Shown here piece by piece: positions 44,113 through 56,668 of a DNA stretch of 64,000 bases. The position numbers and the translations under genes are program-made. The notes under the pieces were generated by a model. That model was not told the DNA's origin and did no database searches. It saw only the letters and a list, made by a program, of their open reading frames with translations. Position 1 is the first letter of the stretch. Each line of letters begins with the position of its first letter. The DNA is taken from assembly GCF_037392515.1 (NCBI RefSeq), contig NC_090281.1:52554753-52618752 (forward strand), read 5' to 3'. The DNA comes from Haliotis asinina (taxonomy: Eukaryota; Mollusca; Gastropoda; Lepetellida; Haliotidae).

Positions 44113-46614
44113 GACCTATCAACAGTCTATCAACATATTGGTAGTTATTTCTTTTGACAAATCCACTGTGCCGGATAAGATTAATTGATCAATCAAAGTG
44201 TTATTGGTTAATCCTTTGATCAATGGTGTTTTTTTTATTTTTTAACTCAGCTGTAAATTCCTCTGGCTGTCCTTCCAGGTACAGATTACGTAACATGTAG
44301 TAGACTTGCCCTATCAGATTGATGTTAAGTTTGTCTCAGACACTAGAAATGCTCATGTAACCCAAGTGGTGTTACCACTAATTTTACTGGTTATTAATTC
44401 ATTAACTGAGCATCAATTAAATGGTCACAGATAAAGAGGGGAAGGTTTATACCATCAAACATAGATTGCAACAAGGGAGTTGTAATCATTGTAATGCATA
44501 TGATTTATTGGCTAAAACCACCCTGATAAAGAGTTACATATATGAAATACATATAAGCATTTGGTATGTAGTACGGTTAAAAACTTTTCATATCTATTTA
44601 CCTCATTAACTTTTTAGATTTTGCAATGGCAGTTGGGGTTCATTTAGTTTACAGATTCGTCAGATACATCAAATTGTCCCTTTTCTGAAATCCCATTATG
44701 GCATGATTAAATATCTGTGCCTCTTCAGTCAGACATAAATTTTTCATGTTATACCAGGGTTATTCTTGATATATTTACCAAGTAATTAACCCAGGTCTCG
44801 GACACTCATGTCAGTGAACTGTGAGCCCAGTCAGACCTAATCTAATGAAGAGTCATTCAGACCATTTTCAATCAATCAACCAGACATATCCAGCCCAAGG
44901 GTTTTATCACAGACTGTTGATTGTAAATTGTTATTAATTGTGTACAACCTATATAGTTTCTTGCTCTTCAGATTAGTGTTATTACCATGATGATTGGTAA
45001 AGCAGTTAGTACTATAATGATGTTGATATTGCTTGTGTCTCACTTAGGACTGTTAACATGACTGCTGTTCTATGTAAATTTTAACTTGTTTGAATTTAAT
45101 CGTAAGACTATAAAAACCATAAGACCTTTTTTTTTTCAATAATTTTGAAAAAAATAATCCAAATTTACACCTACTAGTCTTCTAAGACACATCTTATATG
45201 AACATATTTTGTGAATAGTCAGTGTTGAAATGTCTATAAAACATGTGAAGCTCAATCTGACATTAATATTTTACCCAACTATTCAAGTGACAAGACATTG
45301 AGAAATTCCGTGCATAATAAATCCATGGGCTGTCATTAATACACTGACAAAATGAACTCCCTTTGTGTTCTGTCAAGAACTGACAAAAACTGACTGATGG
45401 TGCTTAAGGTAAATCTTTTATATTTCCTTTGGTTTTCATTTGTAGAAGAAATTCAATGATCACTTGATCATTCTGTCAAATTAGTTTAAGGTCACTTATG
45501 TAACGATCAAGTGAATTTGGTACATTGTTTTATACACAATTCTCTAGCTACTGAAACGGCATAGTCTAAAGAGCTGAATCTCTTTCAGACTGGACCCAGG
45601 TAAGTCACTTAAATATGATCAAGGCATCCTCATCAAACATTTTAGACTGTTTTTCTTTTGAGTCTTTGAACAGCATTTAGAAGTTATACACATAAATTCA
45701 AGAATTATATGAATGACAACTTCTTTGTTTTGATAGACTTGACGTTTTGACCTTCATCAGGTGAATGAAAGGATTTCATTATCAGGGTTTAAAATAAGAC
45801 CCATCAGACTGCCCCAGACGGGCAAAGTTTCTGAAGGATGGTCTAAATTTACAGCTAGCCAGCCTGATTTTAGATTTTCCATACATCTGAATGAATTTTT
45901 GATGTGTGGTGTGATTAAATTCATTTTGGATCAGTAACATTTTGAAGTTACCGGCCCTGATGTCCGACTGGGTTTGGGGCGTATTTCAAACACTGCCATT
46001 ATGATAATATACACAGCATGTATGATTTTACAACCTCATAGGTAGGTACGTGGGGTGCAAAACAACATGTTATTAGTTTGGGCTTGCTGTGGTCCCAGCT
46101 ATTTGATGCCACTGAAAATTGTATACAAAATTCCAAATTTACTTGAAACATTGCCAACATTTTTTCTTTTAATTCAGGTAGGCTATTGAGACTTCTGGCT
46201 CTCTTTATTCAAATGGACGCACTTTAATTATGACATTTAGAGTCCTCTAACTGTTAACCAGTAACTGAAATAGATCTGCCCCTGATTTTTACCCATGTTT
46301 TCAACTTCATTGTGAAACACCTGTATCAAAACTTTAGAAAATGTGTTGATGCTGTTTCAACACCCTCTCCACAGCTAACGAAGTGAATGCAAGTCTTCAT
46401 ACTTAGACCAGGATCCTAAATGGTTGTATAATTTCAAGCATTGTTTAGATCTTGCTATATGTTATCACATTACCAGAGGATGGTCTTAATTTTCATTCCT
46501 GTCCATGGTTGAGATGTTTTATTGTCTGTCTAGACAGCAGAGGGTCAATGTTGGTTCAATGTCAGGGCCACATTCAAAGATAATATAAGCATATATTCTG
46601 ATAATTGAGGTACA
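44113..46614. other. No gene or clear repeat seen
   Basis: About 2.5 kb of AT-rich sequence with no long ORF and no recognised element. Confidence 0.5.
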
Positions 46615-46768
46615 TGTAGGTAGTTTTATGCTGCTTCTAGCAATATTCCAGCAATATCATAGATAGGGGCACCAGAAATTGGTTTCACACAATGAATCCA
46701 TAGGGAATCGAACCAGGGTCTTTGGCATGGTGAGTGATACTTCAACCACTAGGCTACACCCCTGCCTC
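46615..46768 (-). mobile_element. tRNA-derived SINE (family B)
   Basis: Minus-strand copy with GGTGTAGCCTAGTGGTTGAA head, CCTGGTTCGATTCCC B-box-like block and CAGCAATATC. It is one of the clearest A-box/B-box pairs in the window. Confidence 0.87.
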
Positions 46769-48506
46769 TATATCGTAATCACACCAACATCTAAATGCCA
46801 TTAAAAGAGGGCACAGTCTTAACAGGGATCCATGGTTGTGGAATAGTATTTCAGTGGGATTGGTGATAAAACTTCCTGAAAGTACAAGCAAAAATAAAAC
46901 ACATTAAGCGTGACAGTGAAGAATAAAATATTCATCCCTAACCCCTCCCCCTCTCCTCCTGTCTGATAGAGGCTGCTGACCTCTTTTGTTACAACATTTA
47001 TGAGAAAAAGAGGGTCATACGTTTTATTTAATCAAATATGTTCCTCATATATAGCCAAGCACCTACTTGCATGATTGTTCAGCTGCAAGATTATACAAAA
47101 ACACAAAATGAAAGCTTGTATTACAACATGAATGTTTTGTAGCAAATCACTTTCTGTTTCAAGTTTTTATCCAATATTTTGATCAAATTTAAAAGGTTTC
47201 TGTCCCAGATTCATCATAACAGAGTTTATATACTAACCTAACTTGATGTATTATTTTTTAAATCTTCTTGTTCCAATCACTGATTTGTAACAGTGTATGT
47301 ACAAAAACATCCCTGTTTGAGTAGGCCATAGGCTGGTTGATGCAGTGCTCCAGCCAGACACTGACAGTCCTAAGGGAAATGATAGGCAACATGGCACAAG
47401 TTCACAACCATATCAGTAGCTGATGATCCACAAGACTTCATTTAGCCAAAGGACTTTGACTGAGTCGAAGAGAAAGGATGAAAAGATTTGAAAAAAGCAA
47501 ATTACAAAAAGGTGCATGACCTGTCAGGTCTGAAGATGGTACCATGTTCCTTTCACTTACTTTAATCTTGAAACTAACCAGCTTAAAGTCTTGGTAATCA
47601 GTCAGTCAGAATTGTCTGATTGAATCTGTGAAATATCAATCATTTTGATGGGCTGTCAATGCTTAACAACATCTAATAATAACCCTTGTCTATTTCAGTT
47701 AAGTTGCTCATTTCTTTGAAGGCCATTGCCAATGTACTTGTGCACAAACATTGTCATGTTTCAATATTCCATATTCTTCACTTGTAAAATCCAGGGTTGA
47801 GTACATTTTAATCTCAGACAGTTTCAGTTTGATCAAGATCTAACTTGGTTTTGATCAAGTTTTTCGGCCAGCTGCAAAGACAGAGTTGTATCGATTTCAG
47901 TAAGCAATATTGTGAGTTTCTTGTATAGGTATTGAGAAGTTATGTAAATGTCTGTGCCATTGCCGTATTGACTTGTATCGGCAGGATGATGAACTTTCTG
48001 AGTGGGAGAGTATGTTACAGAAGTTGACTGTATCGTGACAAGATCATCAAGCAACCACTGGCAAGACAAATCTTGTAAGACAGGGCTCTGTTGCTGTGTT
48101 TCAAATAGCGCTGTTGATCTCACTGGATAGGGGACATTATTGAACAGGCTTATGTCAGTAACGTTCCCTGTCTGAATGCATATTGGTCAGGGGAATACTG
48201 ACCTTCACTGGACCTAGTGCAGTCTCCCGAGTTGAGTTGTCTTTGGCACAAAACGACTGACCCATGGGAGAGTAATAGGATTTATTCTGTGGAGTGAGTA
48301 AGTGATTGTACTTTGTGCATCATTTCAACTGAGGTCATTTGTACAGGGAAGGCTCATTTGGGAATGGATCTGGCCATTGGTAGTGGGAGTAGGAGGCCTT
48401 GAGTTGCTATTAACCTCCCTGTGGATGTACATTTGAGAACATTTCTGGTGAATATTTCATGTGAGTATCCTTGGTGTATTTTGGACATGGCTGCTTGAAG
48501 GACAGA
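46769..48506. other. No confident gene
   Basis: Contains a 96-codon minus-strand frame at 47833-48123 with ordinary amino-acid composition but no recognised domain or splice context. Confidence 0.4.
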
Positions 48507-48914
48507 GCTGCGTTTGGTGATCAACAGAGAACAATGTCTTGGTGTAAAACTGAGTTACAATACTGCATGGTCTCTTTTAGACTGATGATTGTCCTTGGCA
48601 TTTGGCTGTACGAATCAGGGCATTTGGTTGTTGATGTACAGAGCTTCATTTGGTGATCAACAGAGAACAATGTCTTGGTGTAAAACTGAGTTACAATACT
48701 GCATGGTCTCTTTTAGACTGATGATTGTCCTTGGCATTTGGCTGTACGAATCAGGGCATTTGGTTGTTGATGTACAGAGCTGCGTTTGGTGATCAACAGA
48801 GAACAATGTCTTGGTGTAAAACTGAGTTACAATACTGCATGGTCTCTTTTAGACTGATGATTGTCCTTGGCATTTGGCTGTACGAATCAGGGCATTTGGT
48901 TGTTGATGTACAGA
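48507..48914. repeat. 136-bp tandem triplication
   Basis: Three copies starting at 48507, 48643 and 48779 (GCTGCGTTTGGTGATCAACA in copies 1 and 3, GCTTCATTTGG in copy 2). Apart from that they are almost identical, so the event is recent. The unit is not a multiple of three; the three overlapping ORFs read through it are by-products. Confidence 0.96.
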
Positions 48915-49112
48915 TTGTCCTTGTACATTTTACTGGAGAGTGTTCTTGGTGTATTATCCTCAGTATACCAGTGTATTGTGTTTTGGATTGTCCTCAGTGT
49001 GTATTGTGCTTTAGATTGTCCTCAGTGTGTGTGGTGGTTTAGATTGTCCTCAATTAATACTGGACTAGTGATTGTCCTCAATGTATACTGGAATAGAGAT
49101 TGCCAACAGTCT
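48915..49112. repeat. Degenerate ATTGTCCTCAGTGTATAC-type repeats
   Basis: GATTGTCCTCAGTGTGTATTG and relatives recur six or more times at 25-40 base spacing directly after the 136-bp array, whose unit also contains GATTGTCCTTGG. Confidence 0.75.
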
Positions 49113-49972
49113 ATATGGTGCCAGTAAATGTCTCTTGTGTTAACTAGATGGAAGATTGTCTCTGGGGAAGAGATGTCCAATTTAAGATGGAAGTGCACAT
49201 TGTCGTTGGTGTCTTCCTGTTCTTGTATTTGGACTACAGATAATATATGTGACTCGTGACTCTCGACTCACATCATGTTAAACATGCCGAGTGTACACGG
49301 TATGGTTTCAATCGTGTAATAATCTTAGGGGGATTCGACTTCCTTGTGTAGAGTCCAGAGGGTGTTTGATTCAGAGAGACTCTTCACCAACTTTGAGGTC
49401 AAGTAACTCACTGCCTCTGATAATGCTGATATCTGTGATTTCTAATGTAATTCAGACATTGTTACGTAAATTCCTGTAATCAAGGAAACTGTACCCATGT
49501 ATGAAAACCCTTGAGATGTTCAATATTGATACAAAGAATGTTTCATGGGAATCACACTAATTAGTTGATCAGGACATGTCTTGATGTGGAGTACAAGGAC
49601 CAGTACTGTGAATCAACAGAGAACCTGAGGTAGGCAGAGAACAAGACAGGACAGGATGTCTGTCAGGAAGTCACCATGAAATCTGTTGATTCTGAAAATG
49701 GAGTCAGATGAGAGATAAGTGAGTCGTCCTACCTGATCCATGTTATGGTTGGTATATATTTCTCTTCATAAGGGTCTAATGCCTGTGTCATTTTTTCTTG
49801 AAATAAAGTCAGTCAGTGTAACATATACTCAACAGCTAAAGAAATGCAAGTTTCGAAATATGAAACCTTACGATGTGATGGCAGGTGGTGGTTCTTTCAT
49901 AAATATTGGATGTAAAGTTTTGGTAAGGAATACAGCTTTTGTTATTGTTACTGAATTGAGTCAACAGAGTCA

Positions 49973-50332
49973 TATAATCCGTTTGGCTCAAAAGCGGACG
50001 GATTAATGTCAGTCTAGCTCAAAAACTAATAAACATAACATACTCAATGAAACACTGATCATAATCAGAACATCATAATAACTCTGTGAGGTTTTTGCAA
50101 AATATATTTTCTTAGAATTAAAAAGTTCTTTAACAAACTATCATTAAAAATACTGACACATTTCACTATTTGTTACAAGGGATGAGTGCAGAGAAAGGGA
50201 CAGTCACAGAGTTGGTATGATGTTTTGATTATGATCAGCGTTTCATTGAGTATGTAATGCTTATTAGTTTTTGAGTCACATTCGGTCCGTTCTGGAGGCA
50301 AAAGGTCTGCTTTTGAGCCAAACGGACTATAG
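49973..50332. mobile_element. Nearly palindromic MITE, 360 bp
   Basis: The left arm (49973-50095, from TATAATCCGTTTGGCTCAAA) is the reverse complement, with scattered mismatches, of the right arm (50205-50332, ending GAGCCAAACGGACTATA). The arms include the matching blocks CATACTCAATGAAACACTGA and TCAGCGTTTCATTGAGTATG. The middle (50096-50204) is AT-rich. No ORF. Confidence 0.82.
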
Positions 50333-50589
50333 TTGAAAACATACCTTAAGCTTTCATTGATATTGTTGTATACAGCAAATGGTTGGTGGTAACTGATCCC
50401 ATCCATCAAAATTTTGCAACCAATCAACTTGTAGCATACACTTCCACTTTTGTTTCATGATCTAAACCAAGTATGTTACATTCTTGGGATGTTGTGTACA
50501 TTGCATGATATCTGGGTACTATGCTTGAAATATGGGTGTTGTAGGTTAGCTGCCTACTCTGTGTACAACCTGTTAAGATCAAGTTTAGG

Positions 50590-50855
50590 TCTCCAGCAAC
50601 CGTTGCTAGTTGTAAGAGGTGACTAGCAGGATGTGGTGGGCAGTCTTGCTGATATGAGCCCTCTCATAACTCCTATGCTATAGCATAGACTTATGACTTT
50701 TGTCGTAATGTCACTTCATGAAATGTGTCCCAGTTTGACACATAACATTGCACCCCATTTGCATAGATGATACTCATACTGTTGATTACTGGATTATCTT
50801 ATCTAGACTAGATCAATTTCAGACCATGGGCATGTAACTGGTATATTGCCAGCTA
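50590..50855 (+). mobile_element. SINE (family A), highly diverged
   Basis: Blocks TTGTAAGAGGTGACTAGCAG, GCATAGATGATACTCATACT and GTTGATTACTGGATTATC are recognisable, but they are separated by about 100 bases of unrelated sequence. Confidence 0.45.
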
Positions 50856-51104
50856 CATTAATGAACAAGCAAACAGATCAACAATCCTATGGTGTGTGTT
50901 AAATCTAGGGTATCATGGGTCTAGGTACAGGATCTGAGCTGTCCAATGATCTGTTGCTTAGTGCATCAAGGAACTGTCTGTGGTAATTAGCAACATCAAT
51001 AAATGTCAGTATTCTGAAGAAGTCACCACAGAGAGTGTCACAGTCACAGCTTTGACTGTTAAGACAGTTGTCAGTAGAACATTAATCAAATGCCAGTCTC
51101 CTCT

Positions 51105-51530
51105 CATTATGTTGATGGAGCTATTGCACGTGACTATGACTCCAGCTACCTATAGTACCTCACACCAACCTCCCACTGAGTGTGTTCAAATTTGTTTTCA
51201 TTGCATGTGACCATGACCACAACAGTTGCTTGTAGTGTTGTCAAATACTCACCAGCAATCAGAGTGGCATGTCGGTTTTAAGCTACATTGACCCTATTCA
51301 GCAACCACTGCATGTAATGTGAACAATTGCATGTGTCCATGATTTTCAATGACAGTTGACTGGGGTACATCAAATACACCCACCACCACTCAGTGTAACA
51401 ACATTGCCGTCACATGCGACCTTGACCTCTACCACCGACCCAACTGAGCACAACATCACAACACTGACCCAAGCGACATTTGACTGTAGTACTCTAATTA
51501 CCCACCAACCCACACTCAGTGATAACTGTA
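51105..51530. repeat. Very degenerate minisatellite, unit about 110-130 bp
   Basis: Blocks GCATGTGACCATGACC, ACAGTTGACT, GTCAAATACTCACCA and CACTCAGTGTAACAACA recur in the same order three to four times with heavy divergence. Confidence 0.55.
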
Positions 51531-52694
51531 ATTAACAACACAACCGCAGGCTTGGTATTTCAGCATTGGTCACATGATAATGTTGACAGCTGGGGGACCA
51601 TATCACCTGCCATATGCCTCAAGAGTGTCTCCTCTTCTGACATGTACCCTCATTGTCCTCCAGACGTCAACTGCTACCATAGTGTGTCACCTCAGATGGG
51701 ATGTGCAATGTCTGTTTCCCTGACATAAGAGAGTTGTTTATGAATGTCAATGGTCACAGAACCTATGGTGGCTCTCTATGGGTGTCCTGCAAGTCGTCCT
51801 GGCCTGGCACACATTGATTTTTGAGACAGCCTTGAGACGGTATATATGACAATTTGTTAATATGTTCCAATATTGGCAGTGTGCCCATTGTGATGTAAGT
51901 TGTAGGTATGTATGTACTACAGAAGCTGGTTGTGATTCATCACATATTTCCGCGACGATATCCGTCCTGGTAGTATTGATTATCGGCCTCTGTGGCCATT
52001 GTTAATTGTCAGGTATGTTTCCAACAGGGAGGAGATGCCGAGTGCATAGCCAGCTGATGGTGTAATATTGACGAAATCAGTTGAATACATCTGATGTAGA
52101 ACAGGGACGTTATTTGTGCTGCAGCTGATCTCACATTGCTTCTCTTCAGCAAGTAATGAAATCAGTTTGCAGTATACAAGATGTGATTTCCTACACTCAA
52201 TACGCTAATATTCACCATCTGTTTTATCACACTGGTGGTGAAGCAGAAAGTTATTTATGCCATAGCATTTATAAAATCCAGTATAGAAATGTATAAAAAT
52301 GATTTTGCTCAAAAGCATGAATAACACATTTTGTTTTGTTTCATTTTGGATTGATGATGGAATTATTTTTTCAAGTTGTCTCAGAAGGTCAGACATGTTA
52401 GCTGTTGAAATAATTCATCAATGTGATGGATCTTCAGATTATTTGAGTCCTTGTCTTAGGTTTATGGTGAATGTGCAATTTGGGTACATCAGCCTATGCT
52501 TCTAACTCTTAACCCCATCAGAAAGGTCACTGAAATTTGAAAATTTAAAATTATGTTTAAAAATTTTAGGAATGTCCTGCTCTATCGATCTGCTTCCTTA
52601 CTGCTACCTGGAAAACATTGATCAGGCTCTCCCAGTATATGGCCGAGGTATTAATGATGACATGATATGTTTTAACTACTCAGCTGTGTCATAT

Positions 52695-52864
52695 CAATGG
52701 CAACTAACAGGATCGGGTAGTCATGCTCGCTGACTTTGTTGACACATGTCATTGTAATGTCATTGCAATGGTCGATGCTCAAGCTTGATTATTTACAAGC
52801 TGCTGCTATAAAGAATACTGTTGAGTGTGGTGTTAAACAACTGTTGAGTGTGGTGTTAAACAAC
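52695..52864 (+). mobile_element. SINE (family A), partial, with 24-bp duplication at its 3' end
   Basis: Contains CTAACAGGATCGGGTAGTC, GCTCGCTGACTTTGTTGAC, ACACATGTCAT and GATTATTTACAAGCTGC. The 3' block CTGTTGAGTGTGGTGTTAAA is duplicated in tandem at about 52817-52863. Confidence 0.75.
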
Positions 52865-53460
52865 TTGTTGTTGCCCTGCCTTATGGTGAGCATAAAGAAG
52901 GATGGATCAGCTTGGAGTCTCTGCATCTGGGTTGAGAGTTCATGTAAAGCTGGGCATGGTGTTTTGGTCGGCTAGCACTATAAAAACCTGGTGCTTGTTT
53001 TACTGTACAAGAAGCCATGCATATGATATCACCCTTTATCATCCATATGGTGAAAATTAACCAGTGTCATATATATCATATGTGCACATGTGCACGTATC
53101 ACTTTTGCTTAGCAACGACTGTTTCTGTAATTCGTAGTCTGTGACATCATTAAACAGCAGTCACACTTGCCTACCATGTTTTAGTGCACAAATGTCAGTG
53201 AATAAGATGGATAAGAGAGAAATTATTACTTTTGCAAGTGTGCCAAACAACTTATACAAAACTCATATAAATGGCATATTGCTCTTCCTCAGAGAGATAT
53301 AAAACTTCGCACGTCTTTCATATAGGTCATAGGACACACTTGCTCATATTATAATCTCTATTTTGTACAGTGACTTTGAACGTTGATTGGTCATTGAGCA
53401 CATGTCACTTAACCATAGAAACAGTCACTTTCTGGATAGGTCATTGCTTTCATTCATTTT
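52865..53460. other. No gene seen
   Basis: AT-rich, likely intronic; no recognised element. Confidence 0.5.
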
Positions 53461-53572
53461 CACTCTGTCTCTCTCTTTCTCTCTGTGTCTCTGTCTCTCT
53501 CTCTTTCTCTCACTCACTCACTCCCTTCTCCCACACAAATACACACATTCACACACATTTCGACCACACATC
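53461..53572. repeat. CT-rich then CA-rich low complexity
   Basis: CTCTCTTTCTCTCTGTGTCT-type tract followed by ACACAAATACACACATTCAC. The ORFs across it are Ser/Leu artefacts. Confidence 0.9.
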
Positions 53573-54046
53573 TCCTGTGATGGTATCAAGTGTTCACTGA
53601 CCCTCATATTGGATGTGTAGTACATGATACTTTCCGGCAGCAGGGATGCCATCTGATGCTGGACAAATGACTCTTAGCAGCATCAGCCTTCACCATTACC
53701 ATTGTAGCATTCTATTTCGTATACATCCGATTCAGTCCCTGGAAAGAGTGTATCAGGATCATCTTTACAGCTTCTTTCGTCAGAGATGGAGAGCTACCCG
53801 ATACAGAGTAAGGACATCGTACTACCTGAGGTCAAAGTAATTAAATGTGTAATTGATGTGTGTGATCCGGTTTCTCAGCTTTAAATATGCAGCTCAAAAG
53901 AAATCAAAGAACACCTGATTTCTTCATGTTATAGTTAATATACTGAGGAAAAAAAATAAGAGATCACATGGAAGCACAAATGTTCCTTGATTATTTCCTA
54001 ATATGTCTTCACAAGCTTTGTGTTGTATAGTTTGTGAAAATAAAAA

Positions 54047-54457
54047 ATGGAAAAAATTAAAGGAACGCTAGTGCTTTCAAGTGATTTTTCCCTCAGTATA
54101 TACTATGACAGAATAGTTATCAACAAAACATTGGGTGTTCCTGAACTTAGTTTTAGTAGTATATTCCCCACAGAAAATTGTAAAAGGAGTAGGAATACTA
54201 TCATGATTCACTGGGCTTTTATTGTTAATGTAGACTGTGAATATGATGTACAGCAAAAAATCTACAATTTTACATTTATGCCTGTGTGGATTAATGCGTT
54301 TTTATCACCTATGTGGAAAACAAGTGTGTATTATGTGTGTAGGGAAATGTTGTTTTATTGTCTGGGGTTTAGTGCCTGTTTTGACAATTGTCCTCATAAC
54401 AGAAATGTTCGTTTGTTACTCATATGTAAAGTGGGAGTTTGTAACCTGTGTGGATAA
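54047..54457 (+). CDS. Hypothetical ORF of 136 codons, probably not a gene
   Basis: Open from MEKIKGTLVLSSDFSLSIYY to a stop at 54457, with no low complexity. A second frame (54237-54509) is also open over half of it, and the composition is AT-rich and cysteine-rich. No domain is recognised and there are no obvious splice sites or poly-A signal. It is listed because it is the longest ORF in the plus-strand region that is not made by tandem repeats. Confidence 0.12.
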   Translation: MEKIKGTLVLSSDFSLSIYYDRIVINKTLGVPELSFSSIFPTENCKRSRNTIMIHWAFIVNVDCEYDVQQKIYNFTFMPVWINAFLSPMWKTSVYYVCREMLFYCLGFSACFDNCPHNRNVRLLLICKVGVCNLCG

Positions 54458-54770
54458 AAAAGGTTTTATTATGGTGTGTGGTCATACATTGATTCTGATG
54501 TGGACATAAAAGTGACATAATTCATATTTAACATAATCCAAGCTGGTTCCTTCAAGCCATTTGAGCCACATCCTTAAGTCTGTGTTCTAGGAAGAGCTCA
54601 CAGTTGACGAACACATTCAGGGCCTATAGTGGGCATGATGATTTGTTGACGGGAAATAGTTGGGTCATTGACCTTACCTTATCAGGAGACTTAGATGGAT
54701 GGTCAAAGTAGCTTGTCCTTGGGCGGAAGCTATTAGTGTGATTATTCTCTTGTAGTTGGTGAGTCTGAAT

Positions 54771-54940
54771 GCCTGTCTGTCTGTCTGTGTGCCAGTGTGT
54801 CTTCCTATGTGTCTCTACCACCGTCCCCTTTCTCTCTCCCTCCCTTTCCTTCCTCTCCCCCTCCCCTGTCTCTCTTTCTTCCTTTTCTCTCCTTTTCTCA
54901 CTGTCTCTTTATTCCTTCTTCCCCCTCTCCTCTATGTTAC
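54771..54940. repeat. CTGT repeat and long pyrimidine tract
   Basis: CTGTCTGTCTGTCTGTGTGC followed by about 140 bases with very little A or G. The ORFs across it are artefacts. Confidence 0.9.
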
Positions 54941-55197
54941 ATTTTGGTAGTCATGGATTGATATATTGATTGTAATTAAAGGAAATAAACAGCAGGTGAT
55001 TCTGTGATGTTAACAAAGTAATTCTGTTTGTGCACTGAAGGTATACTGTTTAATGAAAGAAATTTTATCATGGATACAAAACATAAAAAAAATCCATAAT
55101 CTTAAGAAACTGACAAAATAATTCCAACTGTGACCTCACCATGTCTTTATAAAATATTTTAAAATAATGATGATAGTAAGCGTTTGCAGAGTATACG

Positions 55198-55345
55198 GGT
55201 CGGTGGGGTAGCCTAATGGTTAAAGATTAGATTCATCATGTCAAAAAACAGGGTTCAATTCCCCACGTGGGTATGATGTGTGTACCCCATTTCTGGTGCT
55301 GGAATATTGCAAAACGTGGTCTAGAACCATACTCACTCAATGAGT
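55198..55345 (+). mobile_element. tRNA-derived SINE (family B)
   Basis: GGTGGGGTAGCCTAATGG (A-box-like), GGGTTCAATTCCCCACG (B-box-like), ACCCCATTTCTGGTG, GGAATATTGC and a short ACTCACTC tail. Confidence 0.87.
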
Positions 55346-56398
55346 GTATCCATAGCCACAGGCCATACTGATGCAACCTATCACAAACACATGCAAAGAC
55401 CAGTGAATTATTCACTATAAAGTATGGAAACATATGGTGCAAGTCAAAGCTGGGAATTGATTTTTATCATTGATGAGTCAGGTCCTTCACATGTACACCA
55501 TAAAACCTTTTAAAGCTCCACTGAGGCCCTGACTATGGTAACCACCATATCTTAGATAAGTTGTAGACAATTCTAAAGGTTTGGTATCAGACCAGCTATT
55601 GATGTTAATGGACATTTCATTGTTGTACTGTTGTCTAGCCCTTTTTCCATTTTGTATCTTTTAGATGGTTCAATCAGTCATGATGCATCTTTGAATCGGT
55701 TGGCATTTTGTTTTATTGTACTCTTATAGTCCAACTCCATGATGGCTTAGGTGGTAGGTTTGGCCATTCAGAGACAATACATGTATCAAAAGTTTGAAGT
55801 TGTTTTCAGGACATAGATCTTGTTGAACATTTTTCAACCAATCAGATTGCAGCAGACACTTTATCAGGTCAGTGTTCTTGAAATGTCATATTGCTTGTTA
55901 GTTTTGCTGAGGTTGTCATTGTTTTCATGTTACCCCAGTTCGTATACATGCACTTGTCATGCACTTATCATCAGATTAGGTGTGCTGTATTAGTGATGAT
56001 GACATCAATCTCATAGTCGGTCAAGTCATTCATCTCGCTTGTGTCTGCGATTATTGATGGGCTCAGGAAACTAATTTGAATTCCTGAAAAATGAATCTTC
56101 AAATTATGAAGTATGTTTTTATTGTTTTGTTTGTTGAACAACTGAGGCAGTTTCCTGACCCGAAAAACAACAACCTGACTAAGTGTCCTCAATTGGCGTC
56201 TGGTTTGTTGCACAGCATAATGATTGTATCCCGTTATTGTCTACATGCGTTTTGTGGTGTGGTTTACTATTACAATCGACTGCAGATTGATTACTGGGCT
56301 ACAATTATTGATCTGCATATTGTGTATGATATCGAGCACCACTTTTTAGTACAAGTCAGGATAATATATCCGTAATGATACAATTGGATACTTATCAC
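55346..56398. other. No gene seen
   Basis: Likely intronic or intergenic. The 94-codon plus frame at 56091 and the minus frame at 55971 overlap each other and are not recognised. Confidence 0.5.
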
Positions 56399-56668
56399 AC
56401 GTACTTGTTTGTTATGTTTATTGTCATGATATCTTAATATGGTTTACATGGTCTATGACCATGAAGATCCAGGTTAGAATTGGTCTTCAGTAACCCATGC
56501 TTGTTGCAAGCGGCGACTAATAGGATCAGGTGGTCAGACTCACTGACTTAGTCAACACATGTCGACACCATATCCCAGTTGTGTCGATTGATGCTCATGC
56601 TGTAGACCACTGGATTGCTTCAGATTCGGTTATTTGCACACCACCTAGAATATTTCAGAGTAGACAAA
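56399..56668 (+). mobile_element. SINE (family A) with the same 5' extension as the copy at 1129
   Basis: Starts with the extension ACTTGTTTGTTATG...TTGTCATGATATCTTAATATGG, then the usual body from CATGAAGATCCAGG to CACTGGATTGC and CAGATTCGGTTATTTGCAC. It lacks the ACTC tail. Confidence 0.82.

Noticed and set aside
47833..48123. 96-codon minus-strand ORF
   Set aside because: Ordinary composition but no recognised domain and no splice sites; probably chance.
48471..49127. Set of similar 60-105 codon ORFs suggesting a gene family
   Set aside because: They are the same 136-bp repeat read in successive frames.
53646..53840. Possible exon ending FFRQRWRATRYRVRTSYYLR
   Set aside because: No good donor in phase and no recognised homolog.
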